Source: Micromonospora sp. ALFpr18c (GTDB taxonomy: Bacteria; Actinomycetota; Actinomycetes; Mycobacteriales; Micromonosporaceae). From it: a stretch of DNA of 49,339 nucleotides. This document shows, one piece after another, positions 1 through 10,123 of this stretch (its first letter is position 1; each line of letters starts with the position of its first letter). The DNA lies in NCBI RefSeq assembly GCF_008868155.1, contig NZ_WBKR01000019.1, forward strand, positions 1 through 49,339, written 5' to 3'. The notes beneath the pieces were generated by a model. It did no database searches. It was not told where the DNA came from and was given only the letters and a program-made list of their open reading frames with translations. Both the position numbers and the translations under genes were made by a program.

Positions 1-79
1 CGGTCGATCATGGAGTTGTGGTGGTGGACGAAAGTCGCGAATGCCGCCCAACCGCCCACCACAACTCCATGATCGACCG
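1..79. repeat. Long intergenic inverted repeat
   Basis: Bases 1-24 and 56-79 are perfect reverse complements of each other (24-bp arms, 31-nt spacer). The arm contains gatcatggagttgtgg. It lies in gene-free DNA just beyond the 3' end of the 61-aa gene and its own terminator. It could be a cruciform or hairpin element of an intergenic repeat family. A shorter match, gatcatggagt, occurs near 4317 downstream of era. Confidence 0.85.
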
Positions 80-97
80 GGCGGGCGGGGATGGGGC

Positions 98-131
98 GGC
101 GCCGCCCGCACAAACATGTGCGGGCGGCGCC
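98..131 (-). terminator. Strong hairpin, terminator of the 61-aa gene
   Basis: The arms 98-112 and 117-131 are perfect 15-bp complements around a 4-nt loop. The hairpin sits 20 bases beyond the stop of the minus-strand gene at 151-336. There is no clear T tract, as is common for actinomycete terminators. Confidence 0.65.
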
Positions 132-150
132 GGGGAGACGTGGGGTTGGG

Positions 151-336
151 TTAGAAGAAACGGCGGCGCTTGGCCTTCTGGGGGCGGATGAGGTCCGCAC
201 CCTTGGTCAGCAGCCGGGTCGCCCCGGAGGGACCACGCCGGGCCTCCAGGGTGTGGCTGAGCCGACGTGCACCGGCCGCGGCCAGCGGCACCGCGATAGC
301 CATCACCGCCCACTGGGCAATGCGCTTCTGGATCAT
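151..336 (-). CDS. Small basic hypothetical protein
   Basis: This 61-aa protein has a hydrophobic N-terminal stretch (about residues 8-22, rich in Ala, Val and Ile) and a very basic C-terminus ending KAKRRRFF. That pattern suggests one membrane segment with a positively charged cytoplasmic tail, although a soluble nucleic-acid-associated role is also possible. The start is well supported because GGAGGTGA lies just upstream of the ATG. It is read in the same direction as uppS, about 70 bases downstream of it, and ends in a strong hairpin. I do not recognise the family. The SD, terminator and codon use make it a convincing real gene. Confidence 0.7.
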   Translation of the reverse strand: MIQKRIAQWAVMAIAVPLAAAGARRLSHTLEARRGPSGATRLLTKGADLIRPQKAKRRRFF

Positions 337-405
337 GTGGGTTCACCTCCGTCAGTGGCTTCTGACGTATCTGGTACCCAGAGTGACCGGCCGGTAAGCC
401 TCGAC

Positions 406-1218
406 TCAGACCGTCGGGGCCACCGGGTTGGGCAGCGCGCCGCCGAACCGCCGGTCGCGCTGGGCGTACAGCTCGCAGGCGTACCAGAGGTGGCGGCGGT
501 CGAAGTCCGGCCAGAGCGTGTCCAGGAAGACCAACTCGGCGTACGCGCTCTGCCAGAGCAGGAAGTTGGAGGTGCGCTGCTCACCCGACGGGCGCAGGAA
601 CAGGTCCACCTCCGGGATCTCCGGGTGGTAGAGGTACTTCGCCACGGTCTTCTCGGTGACCTTCGCCGGGTCCAGTCGGCCGGCCGCCACCTCGCGGGCG
701 ATCGCGGCGGCGGCGTCGCCGATCTCCGCGTGCCCGCCGTAGTTGACGCAGAACTGCAGGGTCAGCGTCGAGTTGCCCTGGGACATCTCCTCGGCGGTCT
801 GCAACTCGGAGATGACGCTCTTCCACAACCGGCCGGGCCGGCCCGACCAGACCACCCGGACACCGAGGTCGACGAGCTGGTCGCGGCGACGGCGGATGAC
901 GTCCCGGTTGAACCCCATCAGGAACCGGACCTCGTCCGGGGAGCGCCGCCAGTTCTCCGTGGAGAACGCGTACGCCGACAGGTAGGGGATGCCCATCTCG
1001 ATCGCGCCTTCGATGGTGTCGAAGAGGCTGTGCTCCCCCGCCTCGTGACCCTTGGTGCGGGGCAGCCCGCGGTCCTTGGCCCACCGCCCGTTGCCGTCCA
1101 TCACCACGGCCACGTGCCTCGGCACGGCCTCGCTGGGCAGGGCCGGCGGCCGGGCGCCGGACGGGTGGGGTGTCGGCGGCGTCGGCTCACGCCGGCTGGC
1201 CCTCATCGATCGGATCAC
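406..1218 (-). CDS. uppS: Isoprenyl transferase (cis-prenyl diphosphate synthase)
   Basis: This enzyme condenses isopentenyl diphosphate onto an allylic diphosphate in cis, making polyprenyl diphosphate for the lipid carrier of cell-wall synthesis. It is about 270 aa. The family signature MDGNGRWA is at residues 40-47 (Asp41 is the Mg-binding residue), and the C-terminal signature [11 protein letters not shown], which binds IPP phosphate, is present. I chose the GTG at 1218 because GGGAGAG precedes it and it overlaps the recO stop as GTGA. An ATG at 1206 is the alternative. Chain length (short, C50 or C55) cannot be read from the sequence. It is translationally coupled to recO. Confidence 0.93.
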   Translation of the reverse strand: MIRSMRASRREPTPPTPHPSGARPPALPSEAVPRHVAVVMDGNGRWAKDRGLPRTKGHEAGEHSLFDTIEGAIEMGIPYLSAYAFSTENWRRSPDEVRFLMGFNRDVIRRRRDQLVDLGVRVVWSGRPGRLWKSVISELQTAEEMSQGNSTLTLQFCVNYGGHAEIGDAAAAIAREVAAGRLDPAKVTEKTVAKYLYHPEIPEVDLFLRPSGEQRTSNFLLWQSAYAELVFLDTLWPDFDRRHLWYACELYAQRDRRFGGALPNPVAPTV

Positions 1219-2090
1219 TCGGCTCTCTCCCTGCTCGCACCGTCCGCCTCGGCCGCGACGTCGCCGCGCGGCCGGGGCATCGCAGCCCCACCGCCGCCCG
1301 GCGGCGGGGCCGTGCCGTCGACCGAGGGGCCCCGGTCGACCAGCGGCAGCGAGCGTAGCGCGCGCTCCAGGTGCCACTGCAGGTGCGCCGCGACCAGCCC
1401 ACTGCACTCCCGGCGTACGCCGGTGTCGGTGGCGTCGGCGAGCACCCAGTCACCGGTGGTCAGCGCGGACATCAGATCGATGGTGGCCGGGGCGGGGTGG
1501 GCGGCGCCGGGCGGTCGGCAGTCCGGGCAGACGGCGCCGCCGGCCGGCACCGAGAACGCCCGGTGTCGCCCGGGGGTGCCGCAGACCGCGCACGCGGTCA
1601 ACGCCGGCGCCCAGCCGGCGAGGGCCATCCCGCGCAGCAGGTACGCGTCGAGCACCAGGGTCGTCGCGTGTTCGCCCCGGGACAGCGCCTTCAACGCGCC
1701 CACGGTGAGCTGGAACAGTCGCAGCGACGGCTCCCGTTCCACCGGGGTCAGCCGCTCGGCGGTCTCGGCGATCGCGCTGGCCGCCGTGTAGCGGGGATAG
1801 TCGCCGAGGAACCGCTTGCCGTACAGGTCGATGCCCTCGACCTGGCTGACCGTGTGCAGCGAGCTGCCGTGGTTGCCCTTGGGGTCGCCGGCGAGTTGCA
1901 GGTCGACGTGGCCGAACGGTTCCAGTCGCGCACCGAACTTGCTCATGGTGCGACGGACCCCTCGGGCCACCGCGCGCAGCCGGCCGTGCCGGCGGGTGAG
2001 CAGGGTGATGATCCGGTCGGACTCACCGAGCTTTTGCACGCGCAGCACCACCGCGTCGTCGCGGTAGAGCTGTCGGCGGTACCCGGCCAT
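1215..2090 (-). CDS. recO: DNA repair protein RecO
   Basis: RecO loads RecA onto SSB-coated single-stranded DNA in the RecFOR pathway. At 291 aa it is slightly longer than typical. The N-terminal OB-fold region (about 1-80) includes the [12 protein letters not shown] stretch. A zinc site is visible as Cys167-x2-Cys170 and Cys188-x2-Cys191. The C-terminal tail after about residue 250 is low-complexity (Pro, Gly, Ala). The ATG at 2090 is preceded by GGGAGAA. The gene overlaps uppS by 4 bases downstream, and a divergent lipoprotein gene starts about 100 bases away. The uppS-recO-era neighbourhood is the usual one in actinobacteria. Confidence 0.94.
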   Translation of the reverse strand: MAGYRRQLYRDDAVVLRVQKLGESDRIITLLTRRHGRLRAVARGVRRTMSKFGARLEPFGHVDLQLAGDPKGNHGSSLHTVSQVEGIDLYGKRFLGDYPRYTAASAIAETAERLTPVEREPSLRLFQLTVGALKALSRGEHATTLVLDAYLLRGMALAGWAPALTACAVCGTPGRHRAFSVPAGGAVCPDCRPPGAAHPAPATIDLMSALTTGDWVLADATDTGVRRECSGLVAAHLQWHLERALRSLPLVDRGPSVDGTAPPPGGGGAAMPRPRGDVAAEADGASRERAE

Positions 2091-2192
2091 CGGACCATTC
2101 TCCCTCGGGGTGTGAAATCAGGGTCGGTTCGGGGTGGACGCACGGATGAACCCCGATGCGCCCGACTCGTGCCCGGCCGTAGCGTGCTGACC

Positions 2193-2999
2193 ATGGCACT
2201 GCTCGAGACCACCGCCGCCGTCCGTCGTCGTGCGACGGCCCCCGTCGCAATGGGGATGACCGCCGCCCTCATCCTGCTCGCCGGGTGCGACAACCTCTCG
2301 TTCCGTCGGCTCGACTACGACGACACCGAGGCGGTGAAGATCACCACGATCCGGATGCTGGGGGGCGCGGGCGACGTGGTGGTCCGGGGCACCGGCTCGG
2401 CGGGCGAGGCGCGGATCAAGCGGGTGGTGCGCTACCAGGGGGGTGAGCCCCGGGCCCGCTACGAGATCAAGGGCAGCGAACTGGTCCTGGACACCGACTG
2501 CGGCAGCCGGTGCACCGTCTCCTACGAGGTGACCGTGCCGGAGGGTGTGACCGTGCAGGGAGAGTCCGGTTCCGGTGACATCGAGCTGAGCCAGGTCGGC
2601 ACGGTGGACCTTCGGCTGGGTTCGGGTGATGTACGGATCGCCGGCGCCACGGGCGCGGTCGGGGTGGAGACCGGCTCCGGCAACATCGATGTCAGCGAGG
2701 CCAGCGCGGCGGTTCGCCTGCGCGCCGGGTCCGGTGACATCACCGCGCGGCGGCTCGAGGGCGCGACGGACGCCGAGGCCGGCTCCGGCAACGTCACCGT
2801 CGAGCTGGACAAGCCGGCGGCGGTCCGGGCACACGCGTCCAGCGGCGACGTGACGGTGCTGGTGCCGGCGGGCAGCTACCGGGTGCGCTCCAGCGCCGGC
2901 TCCGGCGACACGCGGGTCACCGTCGCCGACGACCCGGCCGCGTCCCTGGTGCTCGACGGTTCCGCCGGCAGCGGCAACGTCACGATCAGCCAGCGTTGA
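2193..2999 (+). CDS. DUF4097-family lipoprotein
   Basis: This is a predicted secreted lipoprotein of 268 aa. A basic N-terminus and hydrophobic segment lead to the lipobox LLAGC, with Cys32 as the likely lipidated residue. The mature part has repeated short motifs of the type GSGDI/GSGNI about every 20 residues from about residue 125 onward. This is typical of DUF4097 / head-GIN-like right-handed beta-solenoid domains. Its function is unknown; such proteins are thought to be surface-exposed adhesin-like scaffolds. It is transcribed divergently from recO. Its end overlaps the convergent acyltransferase gene by 14 bases. ATGs further in (codons 20 and 22) are possible alternative starts. Confidence 0.82.
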   Translation: MALLETTAAVRRRATAPVAMGMTAALILLAGCDNLSFRRLDYDDTEAVKITTIRMLGGAGDVVVRGTGSAGEARIKRVVRYQGGEPRARYEIKGSELVLDTDCGSRCTVSYEVTVPEGVTVQGESGSGDIELSQVGTVDLRLGSGDVRIAGATGAVGVETGSGNIDVSEASAAVRLRAGSGDITARRLEGATDAEAGSGNVTVELDKPAAVRAHASSGDVTVLVPAGSYRVRSSAGSGDTRVTVADDPAASLVLDGSAGSGNVTISQR

Positions 3000-4200
3000 C
3001 CTCGACGGTGGCCGCCTCCCCGGCCGTCCGCTGCGCCGGCACCACGGCCGATCCGACGGCGTGCCCGGCCGCGCCAGGCCAAGCCGCCGACTCCGCACCG
3101 GGCCGAGCGGCTGGCTCCACGCCCCGCCCGGCGGCCGACTCCACGCCGGGCCGGGCGGCTGGCTCCGCGCCGGACGGCGCGGTTGGCTCGGCCGGCACCG
3201 GCGGACCGCCCGGGATCAGCTCCGGGCGACGCCGGGCGGCGACGTCCTCGACCCAGCCGACGACCAGGGTGACGACCCCGACCAGCGCGAACACCAGCAG
3301 TACGCGGATGGCCAACCCCAACGGGTCCTGGTGGGACCAGCCGACCACGTCGACCAGCGGGGTGAGCGCCACCACGAACGGCATGTGCCAGAGGTAGACC
3401 GTCAGCGCGCGGCGGTTCACCACGGTCACCGTCCGGTCGGCCAGTCGGCTGCGCTCCAGCCAGGCGATCCCGGCCGGCGCCCGACCGAGCACGATCAGGA
3501 TGAACGCCGCGGACCAGAGGGCGTTGCCGAGGTGGTTGTCGTTGAGGTCGTATCCGCGCGGGCCGGGGTGCGCGACGATCCACGCGCCGCCGGCCGTCGC
3601 GAGCGCCAGCGCCAACGGGTACACCACCCGGCCGGCGAGCCGGCGCAGCATCCCCGCGTGGTGGGCGAACCCGAGCAGCCATGCGCCGAAGTACAACCCG
3701 AACTCGCGCAGCACCGGTGGCGGCGCCTGATAGATGCCCACCTCGATGGCCACCAGCAGGAGGTACGGGGCGATCACGGTGGGCAGCGGGGCCTTACGGA
3801 ACAGCCAGAACGCGATCGGTGAGGCGAGCACGAACCAGAGGTAGTCGCGCAGGTACCAGATGATGCTCAGCGCCAGGGCACCCCAGTTGTTGGCCGGCGG
3901 ATCGGCGATCGGGAACAGCCACAGCAGCACCCGAGGGCTCCACGCCAGCCCGCTGAACAGCATGGCCGGCACGAAGACCGCCGCCAGCACCCACAGCGAC
4001 GGCAGCAACCGGCGCAACCGGCGACCGACGGCGGCCGGACCGGACCGGGTGAGCGAGGCGGCCATCAACGAGCCGGCCAGGGCGAACATCACCGACATGG
4101 CAGGGAAGACGAGAGTGAGGGTCGCCCACCCGGTGACGTGGTAGACGACCACTCGGACGATGGCCAGGAAACGGAGCAGATCGAGATACCTGTTGCGCAT
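2986..4200 (-). CDS. Acyltransferase-3 family membrane protein
   Basis: This polytopic membrane protein of 404 aa has about ten hydrophobic segments. The N-terminus (YLDLLRFLAIVRVVVYH) carries the conserved Arg and His (His21) pattern of acyltransferase-3 / OafB-type O-acyltransferases, which move acyl groups to sugars or other acceptors at the membrane. The acceptor is unknown. The last 65 or so residues after the membrane domain are a low-complexity cytoplasmic tail rich in Ala, Pro and Gly, with repeated EPAARPG / ESAA units. That tail is unusual for the family. The gene is convergent with, and overlaps, the DUF4097 gene. Confidence 0.82.
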   Translation of the reverse strand: MRNRYLDLLRFLAIVRVVVYHVTGWATLTLVFPAMSVMFALAGSLMAASLTRSGPAAVGRRLRRLLPSLWVLAAVFVPAMLFSGLAWSPRVLLWLFPIADPPANNWGALALSIIWYLRDYLWFVLASPIAFWLFRKAPLPTVIAPYLLLVAIEVGIYQAPPPVLREFGLYFGAWLLGFAHHAGMLRRLAGRVVYPLALALATAGGAWIVAHPGPRGYDLNDNHLGNALWSAAFILIVLGRAPAGIAWLERSRLADRTVTVVNRRALTVYLWHMPFVVALTPLVDVVGWSHQDPLGLAIRVLLVFALVGVVTLVVGWVEDVAARRRPELIPGGPPVPAEPTAPSGAEPAARPGVESAAGRGVEPAARPGAESAAWPGAAGHAVGSAVVPAQRTAGEAATVEVNAG

Positions 4201-4336
4201 CAGCCTGCATCTGGGTCGGGGACGCGGGGCGTACTTCCCCTACCCTGCGCGGTGCCGGCGCCAAACGGCCGGCACCCCGACCAAACGTGAAACCTGCCAT
4301 CGGTACGACCGGAAAAGATCATGGAGTACGCCGCGC

Positions 4337-4367
4337 CCGACCCGACCGGGGCGTCCGGCCGGGTCGG
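4337..4367 (-). terminator. Hairpin downstream of era
   Basis: The arms ccgacccg (4337-4344) and cgggtcgg (4360-4367) pair, with further pairing inside (accgg / ccgg). The hairpin lies within 40 bases of the era stop and is a likely end of the phoH-era operon. Confidence 0.55.
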
Positions 4368-4376
4368 CGTGGTGGG

Positions 4377-5282
4377 TCAGAAGCCCAGCTTGCGCAGTTG
4401 CTTCGGGTCGCGCTGCCAGTCCTTCGCCACCCGCACGTGCAGGTCCAGATAGACCCGGCCACCGAGCAGCTCCTCGATCTGGCGGCGGGCGTTGGTGCCG
4501 ACCTCCTTGAGCCGGCTCGCCTTGTGACCGAGCACGATGGCCTTCTGGCTGGGCCGCTCCACGTACAGGTCGGCGTAGATCTTCATGACCTGACCCTCGG
4601 GGATCATCTCCTCGACCACCACGGCGATCGAGTGCGGCAGCTCGTCGCGGACCCCCTCCAGGGCGGCCTCCCGGATCAGCTCGGCGACCAGCACCTGCTC
4701 GGGGTCGTCGGTCAGCATGTCGTCCGGGTAGAGCTGCGGCGACGGCGGCAGATACTTGGTCATCACGTCGACCAGCGTGTCCACCTGGTGTCCGGAGACC
4801 GCGCTCACCGGCACGATCTCGGCGAACTCCCCCATCTCACTGACGGCGAGCAGCTGCTCGGCCAGCCGACGCTTGTCCACCAGGTCGGTCTTGGTGACCA
4901 CCGCCAGCACGGTCGCCTTCAACTCGGCCAACTCGCCGGAGATGAAACGGTCACCACGCCCGACCGGCTCGTCGGCCGGGATGCAGAGGCCGATCACGTC
5001 GACCTCGGTCCAGGTCGACCGGACCAGGTCGTTGAGGCGTTCGCCGAGCAGCGTACGCGGGCGGTGCAGGCCCGGCGTGTCGACCAGGACCAGCTGCGAA
5101 TCCGGACGGTGCAGCACCGCCCGGATGACGTGCCGGGTGGTCTGCGGCTTGTTCGACGTGATCGCGATCTTGGTGCCGACGATCGCGTTGGTCAGCGTGG
5201 ACTTGCCGGCGTTGGGCCGGCCCACGAAGCAACCGAAGCCGGCCCGGTACGGGCGTGCCTGCGGATCCTGCACGGGGCTCAC
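4377..5282 (-). CDS. era: GTPase Era
   Basis: Era is an essential Ras-like GTPase that binds the 3' end of 16S rRNA during 30S assembly. It is 301 aa, the normal size. The P-loop GRPNAGKS is at residues 21-28, the switch II DTPG at 68-71 and the G4 motif TKTD is near residue 138. The C-terminal KH domain (about 220-300) contains the GHKASRLKEVGTNAR region. It starts with GTG overlapping the stop of the upstream deaminase-like gene by 4 bases (GTGA). It is the last gene of the phoH-ybeY-corC-cdd-like-era unit. Confidence 0.97.
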   Translation of the reverse strand: MSPVQDPQARPYRAGFGCFVGRPNAGKSTLTNAIVGTKIAITSNKPQTTRHVIRAVLHRPDSQLVLVDTPGLHRPRTLLGERLNDLVRSTWTEVDVIGLCIPADEPVGRGDRFISGELAELKATVLAVVTKTDLVDKRRLAEQLLAVSEMGEFAEIVPVSAVSGHQVDTLVDVMTKYLPPSPQLYPDDMLTDDPEQVLVAELIREAALEGVRDELPHSIAVVVEEMIPEGQVMKIYADLYVERPSQKAIVLGHKASRLKEVGTNARRQIEELLGGRVYLDLHVRVAKDWQRDPKQLRKLGF

Positions 5283-5665
5283 TGGGTCACCGTGCCGAGC
5301 ACGGTGCCGTCCGGCGCGGCCACGTGGATCGGCGCGTCCACGGTCAGGTCACGAACCGCGGCGTGCCCGGCACCGTCCAGCGTCGACGCCTCGGTCACCA
5401 CCACCGCCGCCTCCAGCCGGTTCGCTCCGGCCGCCACGGCCGAGGCCACCGCCAACTGCAACGCGGTGAGGGTCAGCGAGGGCAGGGCGACGCTCGCCGC
5501 CGCGTACGTCCGGCCGTCGGAGTCCCGGACCGCGGCGCCCTCCACGGCACCGACCCGCCCGCGGGCGCCCCGGGCCAGGACGACCAGCTTGGCGTCCTCG
5601 GCGCTCAGTACGGCCGGCGCGGTGGGGGTGGGCCGTGCGGTGGGCGCGGCGGGTGTCTCAGGCAT
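5279..5665 (-). CDS. Degenerate cytidine deaminase-like protein
   Basis: This 128-aa protein has the length and alpha/beta pattern of a homotetrameric cytidine deaminase (for example [18 protein letters not shown] resembles the substrate-side strand). However, the zinc-binding signatures H-A-E and P-C-x-x-C are absent: the protein has no cysteine, and the helix that would carry HAE reads [11 protein letters not shown]. It is therefore unlikely to deaminate cytidine. Actinobacterial genomes keep such a protein between the CorC-like gene and era, which suggests a retained non-catalytic role. The ATG at 5665 overlaps the upstream stop by 8 bases. Confidence 0.75.
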   Translation of the reverse strand: MPETPAAPTARPTPTAPAVLSAEDAKLVVLARGARGRVGAVEGAAVRDSDGRTYAAASVALPSLTLTALQLAVASAVAAGANRLEAAVVVTEASTLDGAGHAAVRDLTVDAPIHVAAPDGTVLGTVTQ

Positions 5666-7058
5666 CTGCGGGTTGCCTCTCCTCGTCTCGGTTGTGGCCC
5701 TGGTCGTCACCGGGGCCGGCGTGCTCGCCGCGCCCCGCGGTGTCCTGCTCGTCGCCCGGCTCCGCCCGGCTGACCAGAACCGTGTCGATCCGGTTGCGCC
5801 GGCCGGTGGTGCCCTCGGCGACAAGTCGGAGACCGGCCACCTCGACCTCCGCGCCGGGAATCGGCACCCGCCCGAGCGACTGGGCGAGCAGACCACCGAC
5901 CGTCTCCACCTCGTCGGTGGGCAGATCGGTGTCGAACAGCTCGCCCAGGTTCTCCACCGGCAGGCGGGCGGTGACCCGTACCGAGGAGTCGGGCAGGCGT
6001 TCGACCGGCGGGCGTTCGACATCGTACTCGTCGGTGATCTCGCCGACGATCTCCTCCAGGATGTCCTCGATGGTGACGAGGCCGCCGGTGCCGCCGTACT
6101 CGTCGACCACGATGACCAGGTGGTTGCGGGCCGCCTGCATCTCCGACAGGAGGTCGTCCACCGGCTTCGACTCCGGTACGAACGTCGCCGGGCGCATCAG
6201 CTCGGCCACCGGCAGCTGCTCGGCCGACGGGTCACCGCCCCTCGACCGCCGGATCAGGTCCTTGAGGTAGAGCACACCCAGCACGTCGTCGACGCTCTCA
6301 CCGATCACCGGGATGCGGGAGAAGCCGGACCGCAGGAAGAGCGCCAGCGCCTGGGCGAGCGTCTTGCCCTCCTCGATCCACACCATCTCCGTACGCGGCA
6401 CCATCACCTCACGGGCGATGGTGTCGCCGAGCGCGAAGACCGAATGGATCATCTGACGTTCGCCGTGCTCGACCACGCCGCGCTGCTCGGCCAGGTCGAC
6501 CAGCTCACGCAACTCCACCTGGGTGGCGAACGGGCCCTCCCGGAAGCCGCGCCCCGGGGTGACCGCGTTGCCGATGAGGATCAGCAGCGACGCGAGCGGG
6601 TTGAGCGCCCGGCCCAGCCAGCGGACCAGCGGGGCCACCGCCCGACCCACCGCGTACGCGTGCTGCCGGCCGATGGTGCGCGGGGCGACCCCGACCACCA
6701 CGAAGCTGACCACGGTCATCGCGCCGGCGGTGACCAGCGCGGCCCGCCAGCCGGCGCCGAAGCTGTCCACCGCGACCAACGCCACCAGCGTGGTGGCGGT
6801 CAACTCGGCGAGCAGCCGCAACAGCAGGAGCAGGTTGAGGTGCCGGACCACGTCACCGGCGACGGCCTGCAGGGTGCGGGCGCCGCGTACGCCGTCCCGG
6901 GCCAACTCGGCGGCCCGGGCCGGCGAGACCGCGGCGAGCGCCGCCTCGGTCATCGCGATCACGCCGGCCAGCACCACCAGGCCGGCCGCGAAGACGATCA
7001 GCTGCACATCCGGAAGGCCGGCGGTGGGGCCGGCCGCGAGTAACGGAGGAGTGGACAT
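5658..7058 (-). CDS. Hemolysin / CorC-family transporter-associated protein (DUF21-CBS)
   Basis: This 466-aa protein has an N-terminal DUF21 membrane domain (about residues 1-190, with three to four hydrophobic segments). Two CBS domains follow (about 210-330, including [11 protein letters not shown] and [16 protein letters not shown]) and then a C-terminal CorC_HlyC domain (about 345-430). This is the CNNM/CorC-type architecture linked to magnesium and cobalt efflux. The old name hemolysin is historical. The tail after about 430 is acidic and low-complexity. The ATG at 7058 overlaps the ybeY stop by one base (TGATG), giving tight translational coupling. Confidence 0.88.
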   Translation of the reverse strand: MSTPPLLAAGPTAGLPDVQLIVFAAGLVVLAGVIAMTEAALAAVSPARAAELARDGVRGARTLQAVAGDVVRHLNLLLLLRLLAELTATTLVALVAVDSFGAGWRAALVTAGAMTVVSFVVVGVAPRTIGRQHAYAVGRAVAPLVRWLGRALNPLASLLILIGNAVTPGRGFREGPFATQVELRELVDLAEQRGVVEHGERQMIHSVFALGDTIAREVMVPRTEMVWIEEGKTLAQALALFLRSGFSRIPVIGESVDDVLGVLYLKDLIRRSRGGDPSAEQLPVAELMRPATFVPESKPVDDLLSEMQAARNHLVIVVDEYGGTGGLVTIEDILEEIVGEITDEYDVERPPVERLPDSSVRVTARLPVENLGELFDTDLPTDEVETVGGLLAQSLGRVPIPGAEVEVAGLRLVAEGTTGRRNRIDTVLVSRAEPGDEQDTAGRGEHAGPGDDQGHNRDEERQPADA

Positions 7059-7531
7059 CACTGGGTGCGGGTCGACCGCCAGCTCGCCAGCAGTCGGGCC
7101 TGGAGCCCGAACATCTCCCGCTCCTCCTCCGGCTCCGCGTGGTCGTAGCCGAGCAGGTGCAGCACCCCGTGCACGGTGAGCAGGTGCAGCTCGTCGGCCG
7201 GGGCATGCCCGGCCGTGGCCGCCTGCTTCGCCGCCACCTCGGGGCACAGCACAATGTCGCCGAGCAGGGCCGGCTCTCCACCGGCCGGGGCGCTCTCGCC
7301 CGGGCCGTGGTCGACGCTGCCCTCGTCCATGGGGAACGCGAGCACGTCGGTCGGGCCGTCGCCACCCATCCAGCGGTGGTTCAGCTCGGTCATGTAGTCG
7401 ATGTCGACCAGCAGCACGGACAGCTCGGCGAGAGGGTTGACCCCCATCTCGTCGAGGGCGTGCCGGGCGACGGCGAGCACGGCGTCGGTGTCGACCTCGA
7501 CACCGGACTCGTTGGCGATCTCGATGGACAA
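7058..7531 (-). CDS. ybeY: Endoribonuclease YbeY
   Basis: YbeY is a zinc-dependent endoribonuclease needed for 16S rRNA 3'-end maturation and ribosome quality control. It is 157 aa. The metal-binding motif H-x3-H-x5-H is visible as His121, His125 and His131 ([11 protein letters not shown]). The [15 protein letters not shown] segment, also conserved in the family, precedes it. The start is TTG at 7531, supported by GAGGAAA five bases upstream and by alignment with the usual N-terminus (SIEIANES). It sits 15 bases after phoH and overlaps the downstream CorC-like gene by one base. Confidence 0.95.
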   Translation of the reverse strand: MSIEIANESGVEVDTDAVLAVARHALDEMGVNPLAELSVLLVDIDYMTELNHRWMGGDGPTDVLAFPMDEGSVDHGPGESAPAGGEPALLGDIVLCPEVAAKQAATAGHAPADELHLLTVHGVLHLLGYDHAEPEEEREMFGLQARLLASWRSTRTQ

Positions 7532-7546
7532 CTGCTTTCCTCTGCT

Positions 7547-8605
<1,059 letters not shown>

Positions 8606-8737
8606 AGGTCGGGCCGAAGGGCCCTGCGCCACCTGCTCTCGATCTCGGCGCCGGCCCTGGTGGCACGGCGTGCGGACGTTACACCCATCGTATCGGTTCA
8701 ACGCGGGACGCATCGCGCCCATTTCCGCTGGCCGCGA

Positions 8738-10123
8738 TCAACTCCCGGCCCGGAAGTCGTACCGGTCGAACGTCTCCTGGTGACGGGTGAACCGGTACGT
8801 CGCCCAGTGCATCCGGATCACCGTGCCTTCGTCGTCGCGGGTCAGCCTCAGCAGCTCGCCGACCTCCCGGCCGGAGATCGTGCGGAACACGTCCGGACGG
8901 TCCGGCACCGGGGCGAAGACCGCCGGCGGACGCCCAGCCGGGTCCTTCACCGCACGCGCCCGCAGGGTGTCGTCGTGCCAGGAGAAGACGTACTCCGACC
9001 CCTCGCCCCACCAGCGGCCGAGCAGGCCGCGCAGGGCCGCCGGAGCCGGCGCACCGGGCCGCCACGGCTCGATCTCGGCCGGATCGTGCTCGACCGCCTC
9101 GGCCAGCAGCCGGTGTGGCAGGTCGAACACCTCCGCCGCGGTACCGGACGAACCGAGCACGGCGGCGCCCATCGCGCCGGCCGTGCCGTCGCCTCCCCGC
9201 CGGCCGTAGGCGGCGGCCAGGAAACCGGGCATGGCGCCGTCGTGGCCCACGTGCACCACACGCTCGCCCTGCGGGATGAGGATCAGCCCGAGCCCGAAGC
9301 CGGCACCCCACAGGGTCTCGTCGGTGGTGGTGAGTGGCCAGCGCATCTCGTCCAGGGTCGCCGGGGCGAGCACCGCGCCGGTCGGGTCGAGCGCCGCCGG
9401 GTCGGCGAGGAACGCCGCCCACCGGGCCATGTCGGTCGCGGTGCCCCAGAGTTGGGCGGCCGGCCCGACCGCGCCGAAGTCGGTCGGTGGCTCCGGGTGC
9501 GCCTCGTCGGAGTACGCGTCGACCAAATAGCCGACGGCCGCCGTCGACCCGGGCGTCACGGTCGTGTCGGTCAGGCCCAGCGGGGTCAGCACCCGATCGG
9601 CGAGCACCTCCGCCCAGGTGCCGCCACGCAGCCGGGCTACCAGCAGGCCGAGCACGGCCATGCCGAGGTTGGAGTAGTGGAAGCGGCGGCCCGGCGGCAG
9701 GACCCGCTCGGCCCGCTTGAGGTCCGCGGTCAGCCGGTCGGCGTCCGGTACGCGCAGGGTGTCCCAGACGTCGCCGTACGGCTCGCGTTGCAGGCCGCCG
9801 GTGTGCGACAGCAGCCGTCGTACGGTCAGCTCGCCGTGCGCCGGCAGGTCCAGGTGCCGGCCCACCGGGTCGTCCAGGTCCAGCAGACCGTCGTCGCGGC
9901 ACTGCAGGGTGAGCACCGCCGTGAAGGTCTTGGTGATCGAGCCGATCCGGAACTGGGTGTCCGGCCCCAGCGGGCTGTCGGTGCCGGTGTCGCCGACCGT
10001 GCAGCTCCACAGGGGACGGTCGGCCCGGTGCAGCGCCGCCGACACCGCCGGCACCCGGGCGTCGGCCTGCACCCGGCGGACCAGCCGACGCAACCGGTCG
10101 TGCACGTCGGGGCCGGCCGTCAC
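8738..10123 (-). CDS. Serine hydrolase (beta-lactamase / PBP4* family)
   Basis: This class C beta-lactamase-fold protein is 461 aa. The catalytic S-x-x-K is SITK at 62-65, the Y-x-N is YSN at 150-152, and HDG at 294-296 replaces K-T-G as in many esterase/peptidase members of this family. A C-terminal beta-rich domain (about 350-461) resembles the lipocalin-like domain of such hydrolases. No signal peptide is seen, so it is probably cytoplasmic, acting on esters or peptides that cannot be named. It starts with GTG overlapping the HIT stop (GTGA), so it is co-transcribed with HIT. Confidence 0.86.
   Translation of the reverse strand: MTAGPDVHDRLRRLVRRVQADARVPAVSAALHRADRPLWSCTVGDTGTDSPLGPDTQFRIGSITKTFTAVLTLQCRDDGLLDLDDPVGRHLDLPAHGELTVRRLLSHTGGLQREPYGDVWDTLRVPDADRLTADLKRAERVLPPGRRFHYSNLGMAVLGLLVARLRGGTWAEVLADRVLTPLGLTDTTVTPGSTAAVGYLVDAYSDEAHPEPPTDFGAVGPAAQLWGTATDMARWAAFLADPAALDPTGAVLAPATLDEMRWPLTTTDETLWGAGFGLGLILIPQGERVVHVGHDGAMPGFLAAAYGRRGGDGTAGAMGAAVLGSSGTAAEVFDLPHRLLAEAVEHDPAEIEPWRPGAPAPAALRGLLGRWWGEGSEYVFSWHDDTLRARAVKDPAGRPPAVFAPVPDRPDVFRTISGREVGELLRLTRDDEGTVIRMHWATYRFTRHQETFDRYDFRAGS

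Noticed and set aside
4287..7043. 918-codon open frame opposite era, the deaminase-like gene and the CorC-like gene
   Set aside because: Composition is His/Asp/Gly/Arg/Val-rich as expected of antisense frames, and no family motif is present; the minus strand is fully occupied by recognised genes.
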